NCBI GenBank assembly: GCA_947176915.1
Contig: CAMWSM010000027.1
Span: forward strand, 1 to 32,121
Direction: 5' to 3'
DNA length: 32,121 nt
Origin: an uncultured Porphyromonadaceae bacterium
GTDB lineage: Bacteria; Bacteroidota; Bacteroidia; Bacteroidales; Muribaculaceae
This document shows, one piece after another, positions 7,138 through 14,972 of the stretch (positions within the stretch are counted from its first letter, which is position 1; each line of letters opens with the position of its first letter). Under the pieces are notes generated by a model, which searched no databases, was not told where the DNA came from, and saw only the letters and a program-made list of their open reading frames with translations. The position numbers and the translations under genes are program-made.

Positions 7138-7695
7138 ATGAAAATTCAAGAATTATCAAATAAAAAACAATATTATCTAAACGACACCATAGGAATGAAC
7201 GTTATCCGTTTGTCAAATGTTAATCTGTTGAAGAATGCAAATATGGAAAAAGAGATAGAGAACGCCCTTCGTCAGAATAAGGTTATTCATAAATATGTGA
7301 TGGCTGTAGTCCATGCATTATTATGGGTGGCGGCATTGAGTTTTGCTGCATTCTTTCATTTGTCTGATTCCTTCAGCCATGATGAGGCTTTGTTGTTCTC
7401 TACGTTGGTTGCTTACGGTGCTTACCTGTGTGAGAGCGGTCTCGGAACAGTTAAGGAAGCTGCGGTTGCCACTATGTCTGAGCTTGACTTCAAGAAAGCT
7501 GGATTATGGAAGTGGATAGTTCTAAACATGGCCGTCAACACTGCATTGAGTTTCCTGTTTCTCTCCAATCCATCGTGGGTCTATCTTGTCCTCATAATCC
7601 TTACGGCAGGATGGCAGAAATATATGGACGGCAGAATACCTCCGCGTCTGCAGGCGACTGCACGGCCTTTGAAACTTAAAAACACAATCTCATGA
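7138..7695 (+). CDS. Membrane protein of unknown function
   Basis: The 185 residues contain three to four hydrophobic segments: HKYVMAVVHALLWVAALSF (about 51-69), LLFSTLVAYGAYLC (about 83-97) and a long LWKWIVLNMAVNTALSFLFL to VYLVLIILTAGW stretch (about 120-160). The N-terminal 50 and C-terminal 25 residues are hydrophilic. An internal ATG at 7243 (MEKEIENALRQNKV) would give a shorter protein whose first helix starts soon after the start. Neither start has a decisive ribosome-binding site. It is the first gene of a compact operon with a 54-residue membrane protein, a Nudix hydrolase and galK; its TGA overlaps the next ATG. I do not recognise the family. The operon position alone does not show a link to galactose use. 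Confidence 0.7.
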   Translation: MKIQELSNKKQYYLNDTIGMNVIRLSNVNLLKNANMEKEIENALRQNKVIHKYVMAVVHALLWVAALSFAAFFHLSDSFSHDEALLFSTLVAYGAYLCESGLGTVKEAAVATMSELDFKKAGLWKWIVLNMAVNTALSFLFLSNPSWVYLVLIILTAGWQKYMDGRIPPRLQATARPLKLKNTIS

Positions 7696-7856
7696 ATACG
7701 ATAAGTCCTACGATACCTTTGATTTTAGGGATAGCCGCAGGAGCATTATTCCTCATCTTGTTTGTCGGAGCGTTGGTCGTGACAATGCGTAACAGGCGAA
7801 TAATACGCCGGAACTCAGATCATACCCCTTTAAATTTGAAAAATGATGACAGATAA
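7692..7856 (+). CDS. Small single-pass membrane protein, 54 residues
   Basis: The start ATG overlaps the preceding stop (ATGA), and the gene ends inside the first codons of the Nudix gene, so it is translationally coupled on both sides. Residues 8-33 (IPLILGIAAGALFLILFVG and following) form one membrane helix. A basic stretch (RNRRIIRRNS) follows, predicting a cytoplasmic tail. It is too short for routine ORF calling. Coupling and the clear helix support a real gene. Its function is unknown; it may pair with the upstream membrane protein. Confidence 0.65.
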   Translation: MNTISPTIPLILGIAAGALFLILFVGALVVTMRNRRIIRRNSDHTPLNLKNDDR

Positions 7857-8379
7857 TTCAGAAGAAATGTTTCCGCTGGTTGATGAGTATGGCAACATTA
7901 TCGGCGCAGCCACTCGCGGAGAGTGTCATAACGGGAGTAAACTCCTGCATCCGGTTGTGCATCTTCATGTTTTTGATTCTTTGGGACGTCTTTACCTTCA
8001 GAAACGTCCGGACTGGAAGGATATTCAACCCGGAAAATGGGATACGGCGGTTGGCGGACATATCGATTTAGGAGAAAATGTAGATATGGCTTTACGGCGG
8101 GAGGCAGCAGAGGAGTTGAATATCACCGACTTCTCGCCGGTGGCGCTTAAGACATACGTTTTTGAATCAGACAGGGAGCGAGAACTCGTCAATGCTTTCA
8201 AGACAGTCATTGATCAAGAGATAATGCCATCGGACGAACTTGACGGGGGTAGATTCTGGACAATTGAGGAGATAGCCTCAAACATAGGGAAAGATGTATT
8301 CACACCCAATTTCGAAAATGAATTTCTTAATGTCATAAATACTGACACCAATCACAAGAATATTTCTATAAATCGATAA
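7843..8379 (+). CDS. Nudix hydrolase, isopentenyl-diphosphate-isomerase-like subgroup
   Basis: The 178-residue protein has an intact Nudix box at about 72-94 (GHIDLGENVDMALRREAAEE), with the REAAEE metal-binding glutamates present. It is preceded by KWDTAVGG. The N-terminal FPLVDEYGNIIGAATRGECH and HLHVFDSLGRLYLQKR segments are typical of the YfcD/IDI-like Nudix branch, whose members hydrolyse nucleoside diphosphate-linked substrates or remain uncharacterised. A full IPP isomerase function is unlikely because the active-site Cys context of Idi is not clear. Two adjacent ATGs (7843 and 7846) are possible starts. It overlaps the 54-residue gene by 14 bases and is followed four bases later by galK, so co-expression with galactokinase is likely. 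The actual substrate cannot be inferred. Confidence 0.88.
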   Translation: MMTDNSEEMFPLVDEYGNIIGAATRGECHNGSKLLHPVVHLHVFDSLGRLYLQKRPDWKDIQPGKWDTAVGGHIDLGENVDMALRREAAEELNITDFSPVALKTYVFESDRERELVNAFKTVIDQEIMPSDELDGGRFWTIEEIASNIGKDVFTPNFENEFLNVINTDTNHKNISINR

Positions 8380-8383
8380 ATAA

Positions 8384-9520
8384 ATGAAAACAAAAATTTT
8401 AGAAGAGTTTAAGACTCGTTTTGGTACGGAGCCGTCTCTCTATGCCTCCGCCGGACGCATCAATCTGATCGGGGAACATACTGACTACAACGGTGGTTTC
8501 GTATTTCCCGGAGCGATTGATAAAGTGATAATGTCAGCTATTGCTCCTAATGACACGGAGAAAGTGCGTGTGTTTTCCATAGACATAAATGAATATGCAG
8601 AATTTGGACTGAATGAGGATGACGTTCCCCCACAGTCATGGGCACGCTATATTTTCGGGGTGTGCCGCGAAATCCTTAAGCGCGGTGGAACTGTAAAAGG
8701 TTTTGATGCTGTATTCGCCGGAAACGTTCCCCTTGGCGCCGGTCTCAGTTCTTCGGCAGCGCTCGAGAGCTGCTTCGCTTTTGCGTTGAATGATATGTTC
8801 AACGCCAACAGCATAGACAAGTTTGAACTTGCCAAAATCGGTCAGTCGACAGAACACAATTACTGCGGAGTAAACTGTGGAATCATGGATCAGTTTGCCT
8901 CCGTGATGGGTCGGAAAGGTAAACTGATGCGTCTTGACTGCCGCTCGATGGAATTTGAATACTTCCCCTTCGCGTCTGACGACTACGAACTCATATTGGT
9001 TGACTCCAGAGTGAAGCATGAGCTTGCCGATTCGCCCTACAACAAGCGGCGCGCCTCTTGTGAACGTGTGGCAAAACGACTTGGACTTGAGACTCTTCGT
9101 GATGCCACGATAGACATGCTTGATTCAATCCGCACAGATATCACTGCCGAAGACTATTTCAGAGCAAAGTTTGTGATTGAAGAGAAGGATAGGGTTCTTG
9201 CCGTCTGCGATGCTCTCAATAAAGGCGATTTTGAGACAGTGGGAGCCAAAATGTATGAAACCCATAAGGGTCTTTCCAAGGACTATGAGGTGAGCTGTGA
9301 GGAATTGGATTTCCTCAACGATGTGGCGCGTGAGTGTGGGGTAACAGGCTCACGCATCATGGGAGGAGGCTTTGGCGGATGCACTATCAATCTCGTCAAG
9401 AAAGACCTTAGAGATAAGTTTATTGAAACAGCGAAGGAGAAATTCAAGGAAAAATATGGTCATGAACCTAAAGTCTACCCGGTGGTCATCAGCGATGGCG
9501 CTCATAAGGTAGAGGAGTAA
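8384..9520 (+). CDS. galK: Galactokinase
   Basis: The 378 residues carry all three GHMP-kinase signatures. The galactokinase signature GRINLIGEHTDYNGG is at about 24-38, with the sugar-binding Glu and Asp. The ATP-binding loop PLGAGLSSSAALE is at about 116-128. The C-terminal GSRIMGGGFGGCTI is at about 322-335. The enzyme phosphorylates alpha-D-galactose at O1 with ATP, the first committed step of the Leloir pathway, in the cytoplasm. Length and motif order are normal for the family. It is the last gene of the operon starting at 7138 and ends three bases from the convergent rhodanese gene. No galM, galT or transporter gene lies in the window, so the genetic partners differ from the common galMPK arrangement. 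Confidence 0.96.
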   Translation: MKTKILEEFKTRFGTEPSLYASAGRINLIGEHTDYNGGFVFPGAIDKVIMSAIAPNDTEKVRVFSIDINEYAEFGLNEDDVPPQSWARYIFGVCREILKRGGTVKGFDAVFAGNVPLGAGLSSSAALESCFAFALNDMFNANSIDKFELAKIGQSTEHNYCGVNCGIMDQFASVMGRKGKLMRLDCRSMEFEYFPFASDDYELILVDSRVKHELADSPYNKRRASCERVAKRLGLETLRDATIDMLDSIRTDITAEDYFRAKFVIEEKDRVLAVCDALNKGDFETVGAKMYETHKGLSKDYEVSCEELDFLNDVARECGVTGSRIMGGGFGGCTINLVKKDLRDKFIETAKEKFKEKYGHEPKVYPVVISDGAHKVEE

Positions 9521-9523
9521 GGG

Positions 9524-9904
9524 TCAATTCTTTTCCCGGTTCTCTTTCCAGGCAAGGATTCCCCCTTCAAGGTTTGTTACTTGGAAACCATTGGCGGAGA
9601 GCTTTCGCGCCGCGTCTGCCGACCGTTTGCCGCTCCTGCAATATACTGCCACGGGTCTTGATTTGTCTAACGACTTCTGAGCCTCCTCTAAGAAGTCATC
9701 ATCAAATACGTCGATGTTTCTTGCCCCCTCGATATGCCCTTCGGCATATTCTTCCGGAGTGCGCACATCTACGAGCTGAACATCTCCGTTCGTTATATAC
9801 TGAGCGAAGTGTTCCACATCCATATCCGTAAAGTTGTTTCCCTGAGCATTCATACAAGCATTCATACCTAACAAAGAGAGTAATAATATTAAAATTTTTT
9901 TCAT
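9524..9904 (-). CDS. Exported rhodanese-domain protein
   Basis: The 126-residue protein has a hydrophobic N-terminal signal (KKILILLLSLLGMNAC) followed by a single rhodanese domain (about 30-122). The domain shows VDVRTPEEYAEGHIEGA and the active-site loop YCRSGKRS with Cys near 89. A Cys at 17 could be lipidated, although the lipobox is weak; cleavage after the nearby NAQ is the alternative. Single-domain rhodaneses in the envelope transfer sulfane sulfur or act in redox or cyanide responses; the acceptor is unknown. It is convergent with galK, with only three bases between stops. Upstream lies a hairpin that could end transcription of the small membrane gene at 9970. Confidence 0.88.
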   Translation of the reverse strand: MKKILILLLSLLGMNACMNAQGNNFTDMDVEHFAQYITNGDVQLVDVRTPEEYAEGHIEGARNIDVFDDDFLEEAQKSLDKSRPVAVYCRSGKRSADAARKLSANGFQVTNLEGGILAWKENREKN

Positions 9905-9923
9905 CTAAGATCTATTTATTATT

Positions 9924-9963
9924 TAAGTGTTGGAAAGCGGTGGAAGCTAATTTCCAACACTTA
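9924..9963. terminator. 13-bp inverted repeat, probable terminator
   Basis: Arms 9924-9936 and 9951-9963 are perfectly complementary (core AAGTGTTGGAAA / TTTCCAACACTT) with a 14-base loop, and are followed on the plus strand by ATTTTTAT. It lies between two minus-strand genes. The core resembles the larger inverted repeat at 14243-14351. Confidence 0.5.
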
Positions 9964-9969
9964 TTTTTA

Positions 9970-10170
9970 TTATTGGACATTGTCAGCATTCACCTGCCTG
10001 CGATAGCATAGATAGAACTTGATGCAAAAGCCGGAGATGATAACTGCAGAAACAAGCTGCCACCAATCCAATTCTCCCATCACAATACGGATGATGCGGT
10101 CGACGATCACGAATATGGACAGGATAGAAAGTGTGAGCCATATATTTCGTTTTACACGGTTGCTTACCAT
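9970..10170 (-). CDS. Small two-helix membrane protein
   Basis: The 66 residues comprise a basic start (VSNRVKRN), two hydrophobic helices (IWLTLSILSIFVIVDRII and WQLVSAVIISGFCIKFYLCY) and a short polar tail. No family is recognised. The ATG at 10170 gives a normal short N-terminus. It is probably transcribed with or before the rhodanese gene, although the hairpin at 9924-9963 lies between them. Confidence 0.55.
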   Translation of the reverse strand: MVSNRVKRNIWLTLSILSIFVIVDRIIRIVMGELDWWQLVSAVIISGFCIKFYLCYRRQVNADNVQ

Positions 10171-10330
10171 AGATAACTATTTTTTCAGAATTATTTTATG
10201 TTCAGTTTACAAATTTATATAAAAAACCTGAGATTTTGGCAGTAGAAAGAGGTATTTTTACTTTATACGGAAGTCTTTGAAGATTAATAAAAAATCAAAT
10301 GCTTGTTGTTTGGTATATGGAATCAATCCG

Positions 10331-10403
10331 GTAGACCGGTAGTAGACTTTGATAGACTGTCATGGTCTATTAAATGTAGATTGGAAATAGGGGAGAGAGT
10401 CTA
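10331..10403. promoter_or_regulatory. Cluster of TAGAC/GTCTA motifs, possible regulator sites
   Basis: In the 370-base gap upstream of the LRR gene, TAGAC occurs three times in a row and GTCTA twice. One pair forms ATAGAC-N7-GTCTAT, an inverted repeat of operator shape. This may be a binding region, but the motif is short and chance is possible. The rest of the gap shows only A/T-rich promoter-like DNA. Confidence 0.25.
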
Positions 10404-10474
10404 TTTAGGGTCTTTAGTGAAAGTTCTTCTGCGGATTGATTAAATAAAGGGGGAGATTTAAAGATATAATTCAC

Positions 10475-10482
10475 TATTTTTG
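10475..10482 (+). promoter_or_regulatory. -7 element upstream of the LRR/T9SS gene
   Basis: TATTTTTG matches the Bacteroidetes -7 consensus and lies 58 bases upstream of the start codon at 10540. A convincing -33 element is not seen. Confidence 0.4.
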
Positions 10483-10539
10483 TCGTGAGAAACCCACGTT
10501 TCATCCAATTTTGACACCAATCGACAACTTAATTAAAAT

Positions 10540-12720
10540 ATGAATTTCAAAACGCCGAGAAATCTCCTCCGATGCGGCGCAATAGCCGCAATGCTCTCCG
10601 CCCCTTTCTCTGCCGGAGCAATTATTTATCAGTATGATAATTTAAATGCTTCCTCCGGCACATGCCGTCTCCTCTCATGGAGCGGGAATCAGCCGAGTTC
10701 AGGAAAACTGACCATCCCGAATGTATATGTTGACGACAAGGGGAAAAGCTATTCAGTAACCGTCATTGCACCTCACGCACTTGACAATCTGACTGAGGTA
10801 ACCCAGATTACTATTCCCGCATCTATCATCAGAATCGGAGATTCCGCTTTTGGACACGGCACCTCAATCATTGATCCCGATGAAAGAGTCTACAATTTCT
10901 TCAATTGTCCTTCATTGGAGAAATTCATAGTTGCCTCCGACAACAAAATATTTCAGGCAACAGACGGAGGTCTTCTATACTCTAAAGGCATTACTCAGCT
11001 GCTTAGAGTTCCGGATCATATAATATTATCGGACAGCACCTTGAGACTCTCCTCCAATACAATAGCCATCAGCGAAGATGCTTTCCGAGGAAATACTACC
11101 ATCGCTCATCTGGAACTCCCTGCCGAGACAAGGATTTATGGAAACGGAGGTCTCAACCGTGCCCCCTCTATTGCCTCCTATTCACTCTACGGGAGCGGCT
11201 CACGTTTGAAGGTGTCTTTTGAAATTCTCTTCTGCAAGGATCTTGAGGACGGGGCGTATGAAATGGTCAGTTTCCCTCGTGCTTCCGCTACGGACGAGAC
11301 GGGTGTTGGCGGAAGTGCAGTAGTAGTCCGTGATGAGGCATTCTTTGGTTGCTCAAATCTGAAAAAGATTTATCTGCATCAGGCGCAGGCGATCGGAGCG
11401 AGGGCACTTTCACAGACCGGCATCACTGAAATTGCCTTTCCCCGAGAAGTTCAATCTCTTGGAGAAGGGGTATTGGAGAGAAATCCTTATCTTACTTCAA
11501 TCCGCAGTTCGATGGACGGCTATCTCTGGCCCGTTCTTCCTGAGCATTTTGCATCTGATTGTCCCAACCTTACCGAATATTCCGGGGTAGGGAAGATCTA
11601 CGACCTTAAGACAGCGGCCTTCAAGAATTGTCCGAATCTGAAGGAATTCCCTTTTCCAGGCAATATAAAGCTGACCGGCGACTCGATTTTCTTCAACACC
11701 GGATTTGAGAAGATTGTGTTTGAGCCGGGAACAGCACAGGAATATCTACCCGGTCGTGCAATATTCGGCAACTGTCGCAACTTACGTGAGATAGACGCTT
11801 CAATTATTGGCAGAACAAATGAAAATCCCTTCCCATTGGGACCGGACTATGCTTCCGGGTGTCTCAAGTTGAAGACTCTTCGTCTGCCGAAGTTTGCACG
11901 CATAGTGCATTCCGAACAAAGTGATAATCCAGTGTTTGGCTACAGCTGCGTTCTTGACACAATAGAATCGCATACTGTTTACGGTCTTGAGGGTTCTCCC
12001 AACTTCTGTTATTCCTCTGTTAGCGGCGTGAGAGAGTTTAAGCCGATGGTGATGCTTTCTCTTACTGACGGATGGCAGTGGGAGAAGGAGAGTTGGAACA
12101 ATTGGGCAGCTCAGTATGCCTTCTCAGCAGGAAACGGAGCGACCATTTCTCCTCAGATTTATATCGACTCTTATAATCCTCCGGCAAATTATGTTTGCAA
12201 GACTGCTACGTATTATGTCGGCGCGATGTGTCGGGAGAATTATGCGGATGCAATTGAGGCAGGATGTGAAGTAAATGAGCTATTTAAACTTACTCTTGAA
12301 TTTCCTAAGAATGGAAACATGAAGTATAGGGTCGACACTATCCCTGGTGCGCCATATCAGATTGAGACCTTTACAATCCATACCAACCATAGTCGCAACA
12401 ATTTAGGAGATTTTGGCAAAACATATTCCATTTCAGGCGATCATGCCGATATAACTAATCTGACCGTATTATATAGGGTGAACGGTTACTCTTTTGAAAC
12501 CGACTACGGTGATCCTCATGATCTGCCGACAGAATCATCAGGGATCAATGACCTGACAGATGAAGAAACTGATGGGCTGATAGAGATATTCTCCCCTTCC
12601 GGTCTTCTTGTGGGAACGAAGCGAGGCAGCCGCCCTGCCATAGATGAGTATCCATCAGGAATCTATATATTGCGCATAAAGAACAGAAACGGAATAAGAA
12701 CCGAGAAAATAAAAATCTGA
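10540..12720 (+). CDS. Secreted BspA-type leucine-rich-repeat protein with T9SS tail
   Basis: The 726 residues begin with a signal peptide (basic start, then AIAAMLSAPFSAGA, likely cleaved near residue 28). They continue with irregular LRR_5/BspA-type repeats, seen as recurring units such as VTQITIPASIIRIGDSAF, NLKKIYLHQ, ITEIAFPREVQSLGEGV and FKNCPNLKEF over roughly residues 75-500. The C-terminal 80 residues end in IEIFSPSGLLVGTKR, then SGIYILRIKNRNG and EKIKI, a typical type IX secretion sorting domain. The protein is expected at the cell surface or released. BspA-like proteins often mediate adhesion to host or other cells; the ligand is not known here. It is monocistronic, with a hairpin terminator at 12724-12765. 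Confidence 0.85.
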   Translation: MNFKTPRNLLRCGAIAAMLSAPFSAGAIIYQYDNLNASSGTCRLLSWSGNQPSSGKLTIPNVYVDDKGKSYSVTVIAPHALDNLTEVTQITIPASIIRIGDSAFGHGTSIIDPDERVYNFFNCPSLEKFIVASDNKIFQATDGGLLYSKGITQLLRVPDHIILSDSTLRLSSNTIAISEDAFRGNTTIAHLELPAETRIYGNGGLNRAPSIASYSLYGSGSRLKVSFEILFCKDLEDGAYEMVSFPRASATDETGVGGSAVVVRDEAFFGCSNLKKIYLHQAQAIGARALSQTGITEIAFPREVQSLGEGVLERNPYLTSIRSSMDGYLWPVLPEHFASDCPNLTEYSGVGKIYDLKTAAFKNCPNLKEFPFPGNIKLTGDSIFFNTGFEKIVFEPGTAQEYLPGRAIFGNCRNLREIDASIIGRTNENPFPLGPDYASGCLKLKTLRLPKFARIVHSEQSDNPVFGYSCVLDTIESHTVYGLEGSPNFCYSSVSGVREFKPMVMLSLTDGWQWEKESWNNWAAQYAFSAGNGATISPQIYIDSYNPPANYVCKTATYYVGAMCRENYADAIEAGCEVNELFKLTLEFPKNGNMKYRVDTIPGAPYQIETFTIHTNHSRNNLGDFGKTYSISGDHADITNLTVLYRVNGYSFETDYGDPHDLPTESSGINDLTDEETDGLIEIFSPSGLLVGTKRGSRPAIDEYPSGIYILRIKNRNGIRTEKIKI

Positions 12721-12723
12721 GGA

Positions 12724-12765
12724 AACATGAGCCGCTCTTCTCCGATAAGAAGAACGGCTCATGTT
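12724..12765 (+). terminator. Hairpin terminator after the LRR gene
   Basis: Arms AACATGAGCCG and CGGCTCATGTT (12724-12734 / 12755-12765) pair perfectly, with further pairing of CTTCT/AGAAG inside. The downstream T run is weak. Confidence 0.6.
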
Positions 12766-12837
12766 GTTATAGATAGAATAAACTCTTATCGCAGTTCGGT
12801 TGTTTTATAATTATTATGAATATAAATTAATTATGCT

Positions 12838-14115
12838 ATGAAAAAGACTTTACTAACACTATCAGCCGCTGTTACTGTCGGCGCTATGGGTTTCTCGGCG
12901 TCTGCCCAACGCGACAATCGCCTGGAGGGAGACGATGTGGTTACTCCCGTTGTAGGCGACGCTCCATCGAAAGATATTAAAGAGGCTTTGCAAAATAACG
13001 CGCCTCAAACTCCTAATGATAACGGTCTGCCCCGTTTTGCAATCGTAGGAAAGGACAGAGGTTTCTATTTAGGTATCGGTGCTCAGTTCCTGGGAGAGGC
13101 AATGTTTGATTTCGGCGACAATATGCCCTCTGCCCTTAACTTCACCCCGTCCTCAATGACTTCAAAGACACCGGGCAACGGAGGGGCGACACGCTTCGCA
13201 TGGCAATCTTCCTCATTCTATATGAACTTTGTGGCAATGCCCAATTCCGATAATCATATCGGCATATTCTTTAAAGCCAATTTTGAGGGTGGAAATAGCG
13301 TACTACAGGTATCCCATTTTTATGGAAAATATCGCGGTTTGACAATCGGTTATACAAATTCTGCATTCAATGATGGAGCAGCTATGCCGATGACTATAGA
13401 TAATGAAGGACCTAACGGGTCTGCTTCCGTTACACTCTTTACTGCTTACTGGGCACAAAACTTTACTGACCATTTCTCAGGAGCTATCGGTATAGATGCG
13501 CCTACAGCAGATATTACCACAGCCGGTTCCACCTCTACCGTATCGCAGAGAATACCGGCCATCCCTCTTTATCTGCAATATGCATGGGATGGAGGGAACT
13601 CCCACATACGTCTGTCAGGACTTTACCGTCCGATGCAATATCGTAATACGGTGGATGCAAAGAATGCGACAGTGCAGGGTGGTGGTGTTCAGCTATCCGG
13701 TATGACTCATATAGCCGGAGGACTTTCTGCACAGTATGACGCCACTTACGGCGCCGGAATAGGCAGTTATCTGCAGGATGATGAAGGGCTTGGCCTTGAT
13801 GCAGTGGCAGTAGGGCAACCCGGAAAAGTCAAAGCTATTAAGAATCTCGGTGTGACAGCCGGTCTCAACTACGTCTTCACTCCCAAACTGTCAGGCAACT
13901 TAATGTATAGCCATCTTACAAACTGGCTTCCTGACAATGCCTTGATATCAAACGACACCTACCGCTACGGTGATTATGTAGCAGCCAATCTTATCTATAC
14001 ATTCAATAAATTTATCTCAGCCGGAATTGAATACGACTACGGGCATACTAAAAACTTCGCCGGAGATCCTCTCCATTCCAACCGAATCCAGGCTCAGCTT
14101 GCAGTAACATTCTAA
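12838..14115 (+). CDS. DcaP-like outer-membrane beta-barrel protein
   Basis: The 425 residues start with a signal peptide (MKKTLLTLSAAVTVGAMGFSASAQ). After a polar linker, alternating amphipathic strands follow (GFYLGIGAQFLGEAMFDFG, FYMNFVAMP, IGIFFKANFEG, HFYGKYRGLTIGYTN). The protein ends RIQAQLAVTF, with the C-terminal Phe typical of outer-membrane barrels. The pattern resembles the DcaP-type porins, which form trimeric channels for small anionic solutes, but that family call rests on general layout. It stands alone between two terminators. The strong hairpin after it indicates a separate transcription unit. Confidence 0.75.
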   Translation: MKKTLLTLSAAVTVGAMGFSASAQRDNRLEGDDVVTPVVGDAPSKDIKEALQNNAPQTPNDNGLPRFAIVGKDRGFYLGIGAQFLGEAMFDFGDNMPSALNFTPSSMTSKTPGNGGATRFAWQSSSFYMNFVAMPNSDNHIGIFFKANFEGGNSVLQVSHFYGKYRGLTIGYTNSAFNDGAAMPMTIDNEGPNGSASVTLFTAYWAQNFTDHFSGAIGIDAPTADITTAGSTSTVSQRIPAIPLYLQYAWDGGNSHIRLSGLYRPMQYRNTVDAKNATVQGGGVQLSGMTHIAGGLSAQYDATYGAGIGSYLQDDEGLGLDAVAVGQPGKVKAIKNLGVTAGLNYVFTPKLSGNLMYSHLTNWLPDNALISNDTYRYGDYVAANLIYTFNKFISAGIEYDYGHTKNFAGDPLHSNRIQAQLAVTF

Positions 14116-14143
14116 AAGCCCCTTTACATAATTATAAAAATGA

Positions 14144-14181
14144 CACAAAGCGCCGGAGACACGTGCCTCCGGCGCTTTGTG
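14144..14181 (+). terminator. Strong hairpin terminator after the barrel gene
   Basis: Arms CACAAAGCGCCGGAG and CTCCGGCGCTTTGTG (14144-14158 / 14167-14181) pair over 15 bases with an 8-base loop. It is followed by TTTCC and, a little later, a T-rich stretch. Confidence 0.85.
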
Positions 14182-14200
14182 TTTCCGATAGAAAAATTTT

Positions 14201-14231
14201 TTGGAAAAATAAAAATTTCATTATAACTTCG
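14201..14231 (+). promoter_or_regulatory. Promoter of the sigma-like gene
   Basis: TTGG at 14201-14204 (part of a TTTTTTGG run) and TAACTTCG at 14224-14231, a one-base variant of TAnnTTTG, are separated by about 20 bases. Transcription would start just before the inverted repeat. Confidence 0.45.
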
Positions 14232-14242
14232 CTATTGAATAA

Positions 14243-14351
14243 TAAGTAAGTGTTGAAAATTAGTTTATATTAACCTGGGGTAGGCTATTGCAAGATTTCA
14301 ATTCATTCATACTTCAAATTTCAGCATGAACTAATTTTCAACACTTGCTTA
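14243..14351. repeat. 23-bp inverted repeat spanning the sigma-gene leader
   Basis: Arms 14243-14265 and 14329-14351 match in 22 of 23 positions. The one exception is a T opposite G, which still pairs in RNA, and 18 inner bases are perfect. The arms are separated by 63 bases. The 3' arm ends at the first base of AGGAG (14351-14355), the Shine-Dalgarno of the next gene. It could be an RNA switch, a small inserted element or an invertible segment. Confidence 0.8.
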
Positions 14352-14369
14352 GGAGAATATTTGAAGATA

Positions 14370-14972
14370 ATGTTAAAGAAATTCGTTATGGACATTGACT
14401 CCTATACAGACCAAGAGATTGCATTGGCAATTCTTCACAGGGACTCCATTATTACGAGAGAGTATCTGTATAGAAAGTGTTATCCCATGTTTAAAGCAAT
14501 CCATAGCAAGTATTATACGGATTGTGAGACTCCATTTGAATTGATCAACCAGATATATCTTTATATTCTTTGGCCTCATAAGGACACCAAAATAAGTAAG
14601 TTGGAAAGCTTTGGTTTTCGTTGCTCTTTAACGGTATGGCTTAAGATCATAACGGAACATTATTGCCAGCAGCTATTTAAGAAGAAAGTCAATCTTTCGG
14701 AAACAGATGCCGAGGTGGGGAATATGACAATTCATGAGGAAGAATATATTTCCCATAATACAAAATCTTTGGATGAAGATGATTTGCGAAAAATTCTCGC
14801 CGCTATGCCTAATGAAAGGTATAGCAGGCTGATAGAACTGCACTATGTGAAAGAGATGAGCAATGAGGAGACCGCCTTTGAACTTGGATTGACAATGGAG
14901 AATTATTATAATTGCCATAAGAGGGCAAAGGCTCAGTATTGTGCTGCCTTAAGAAAGGAGGGTCTGATATGA
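14370..14972 (+). CDS. Divergent ECF-like RNA polymerase sigma factor
   Basis: About 200 residues. The C-terminal part (about 145-200: RLIELHYVKEMSNEETAFEL and YYNCHKRAKAQYCAALR) fits sigma-70 region 4, with a helix-turn-helix for the -35-type element. The N-terminal YTDQEIALAILHRD resembles sigma region 2 entry sequences. The middle is a poorly conserved acidic linker. The ATG at 14370 was chosen; a TTG at 14361 is better spaced from AGGAG (5 bases) and would add three residues, while an ATG at 14388 is also possible. Its TGA overlaps the start of the next gene. ECF sigma factors redirect RNA polymerase to a small regulon on release by an anti-sigma partner. Targets here are unknown. The inverted repeat ending at the ribosome site may control its translation. 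Confidence 0.7.
   Translation: MLKKFVMDIDSYTDQEIALAILHRDSIITREYLYRKCYPMFKAIHSKYYTDCETPFELINQIYLYILWPHKDTKISKLESFGFRCSLTVWLKIITEHYCQQLFKKKVNLSETDAEVGNMTIHEEEYISHNTKSLDEDDLRKILAAMPNERYSRLIELHYVKEMSNEETAFELGLTMENYYNCHKRAKAQYCAALRKEGLI

Noticed and set aside
8636-9019. 127-codon minus-strand ORF
   Set aside because: It lies wholly inside galK, which has all its motifs; it is a shadow frame.
14243-14351. Inverted repeat read as a simple terminator of the porin gene
   Set aside because: A strong terminator already exists at 14144-14181, there is a promoter between, and the 63-base loop and lack of a T run do not fit a terminator.
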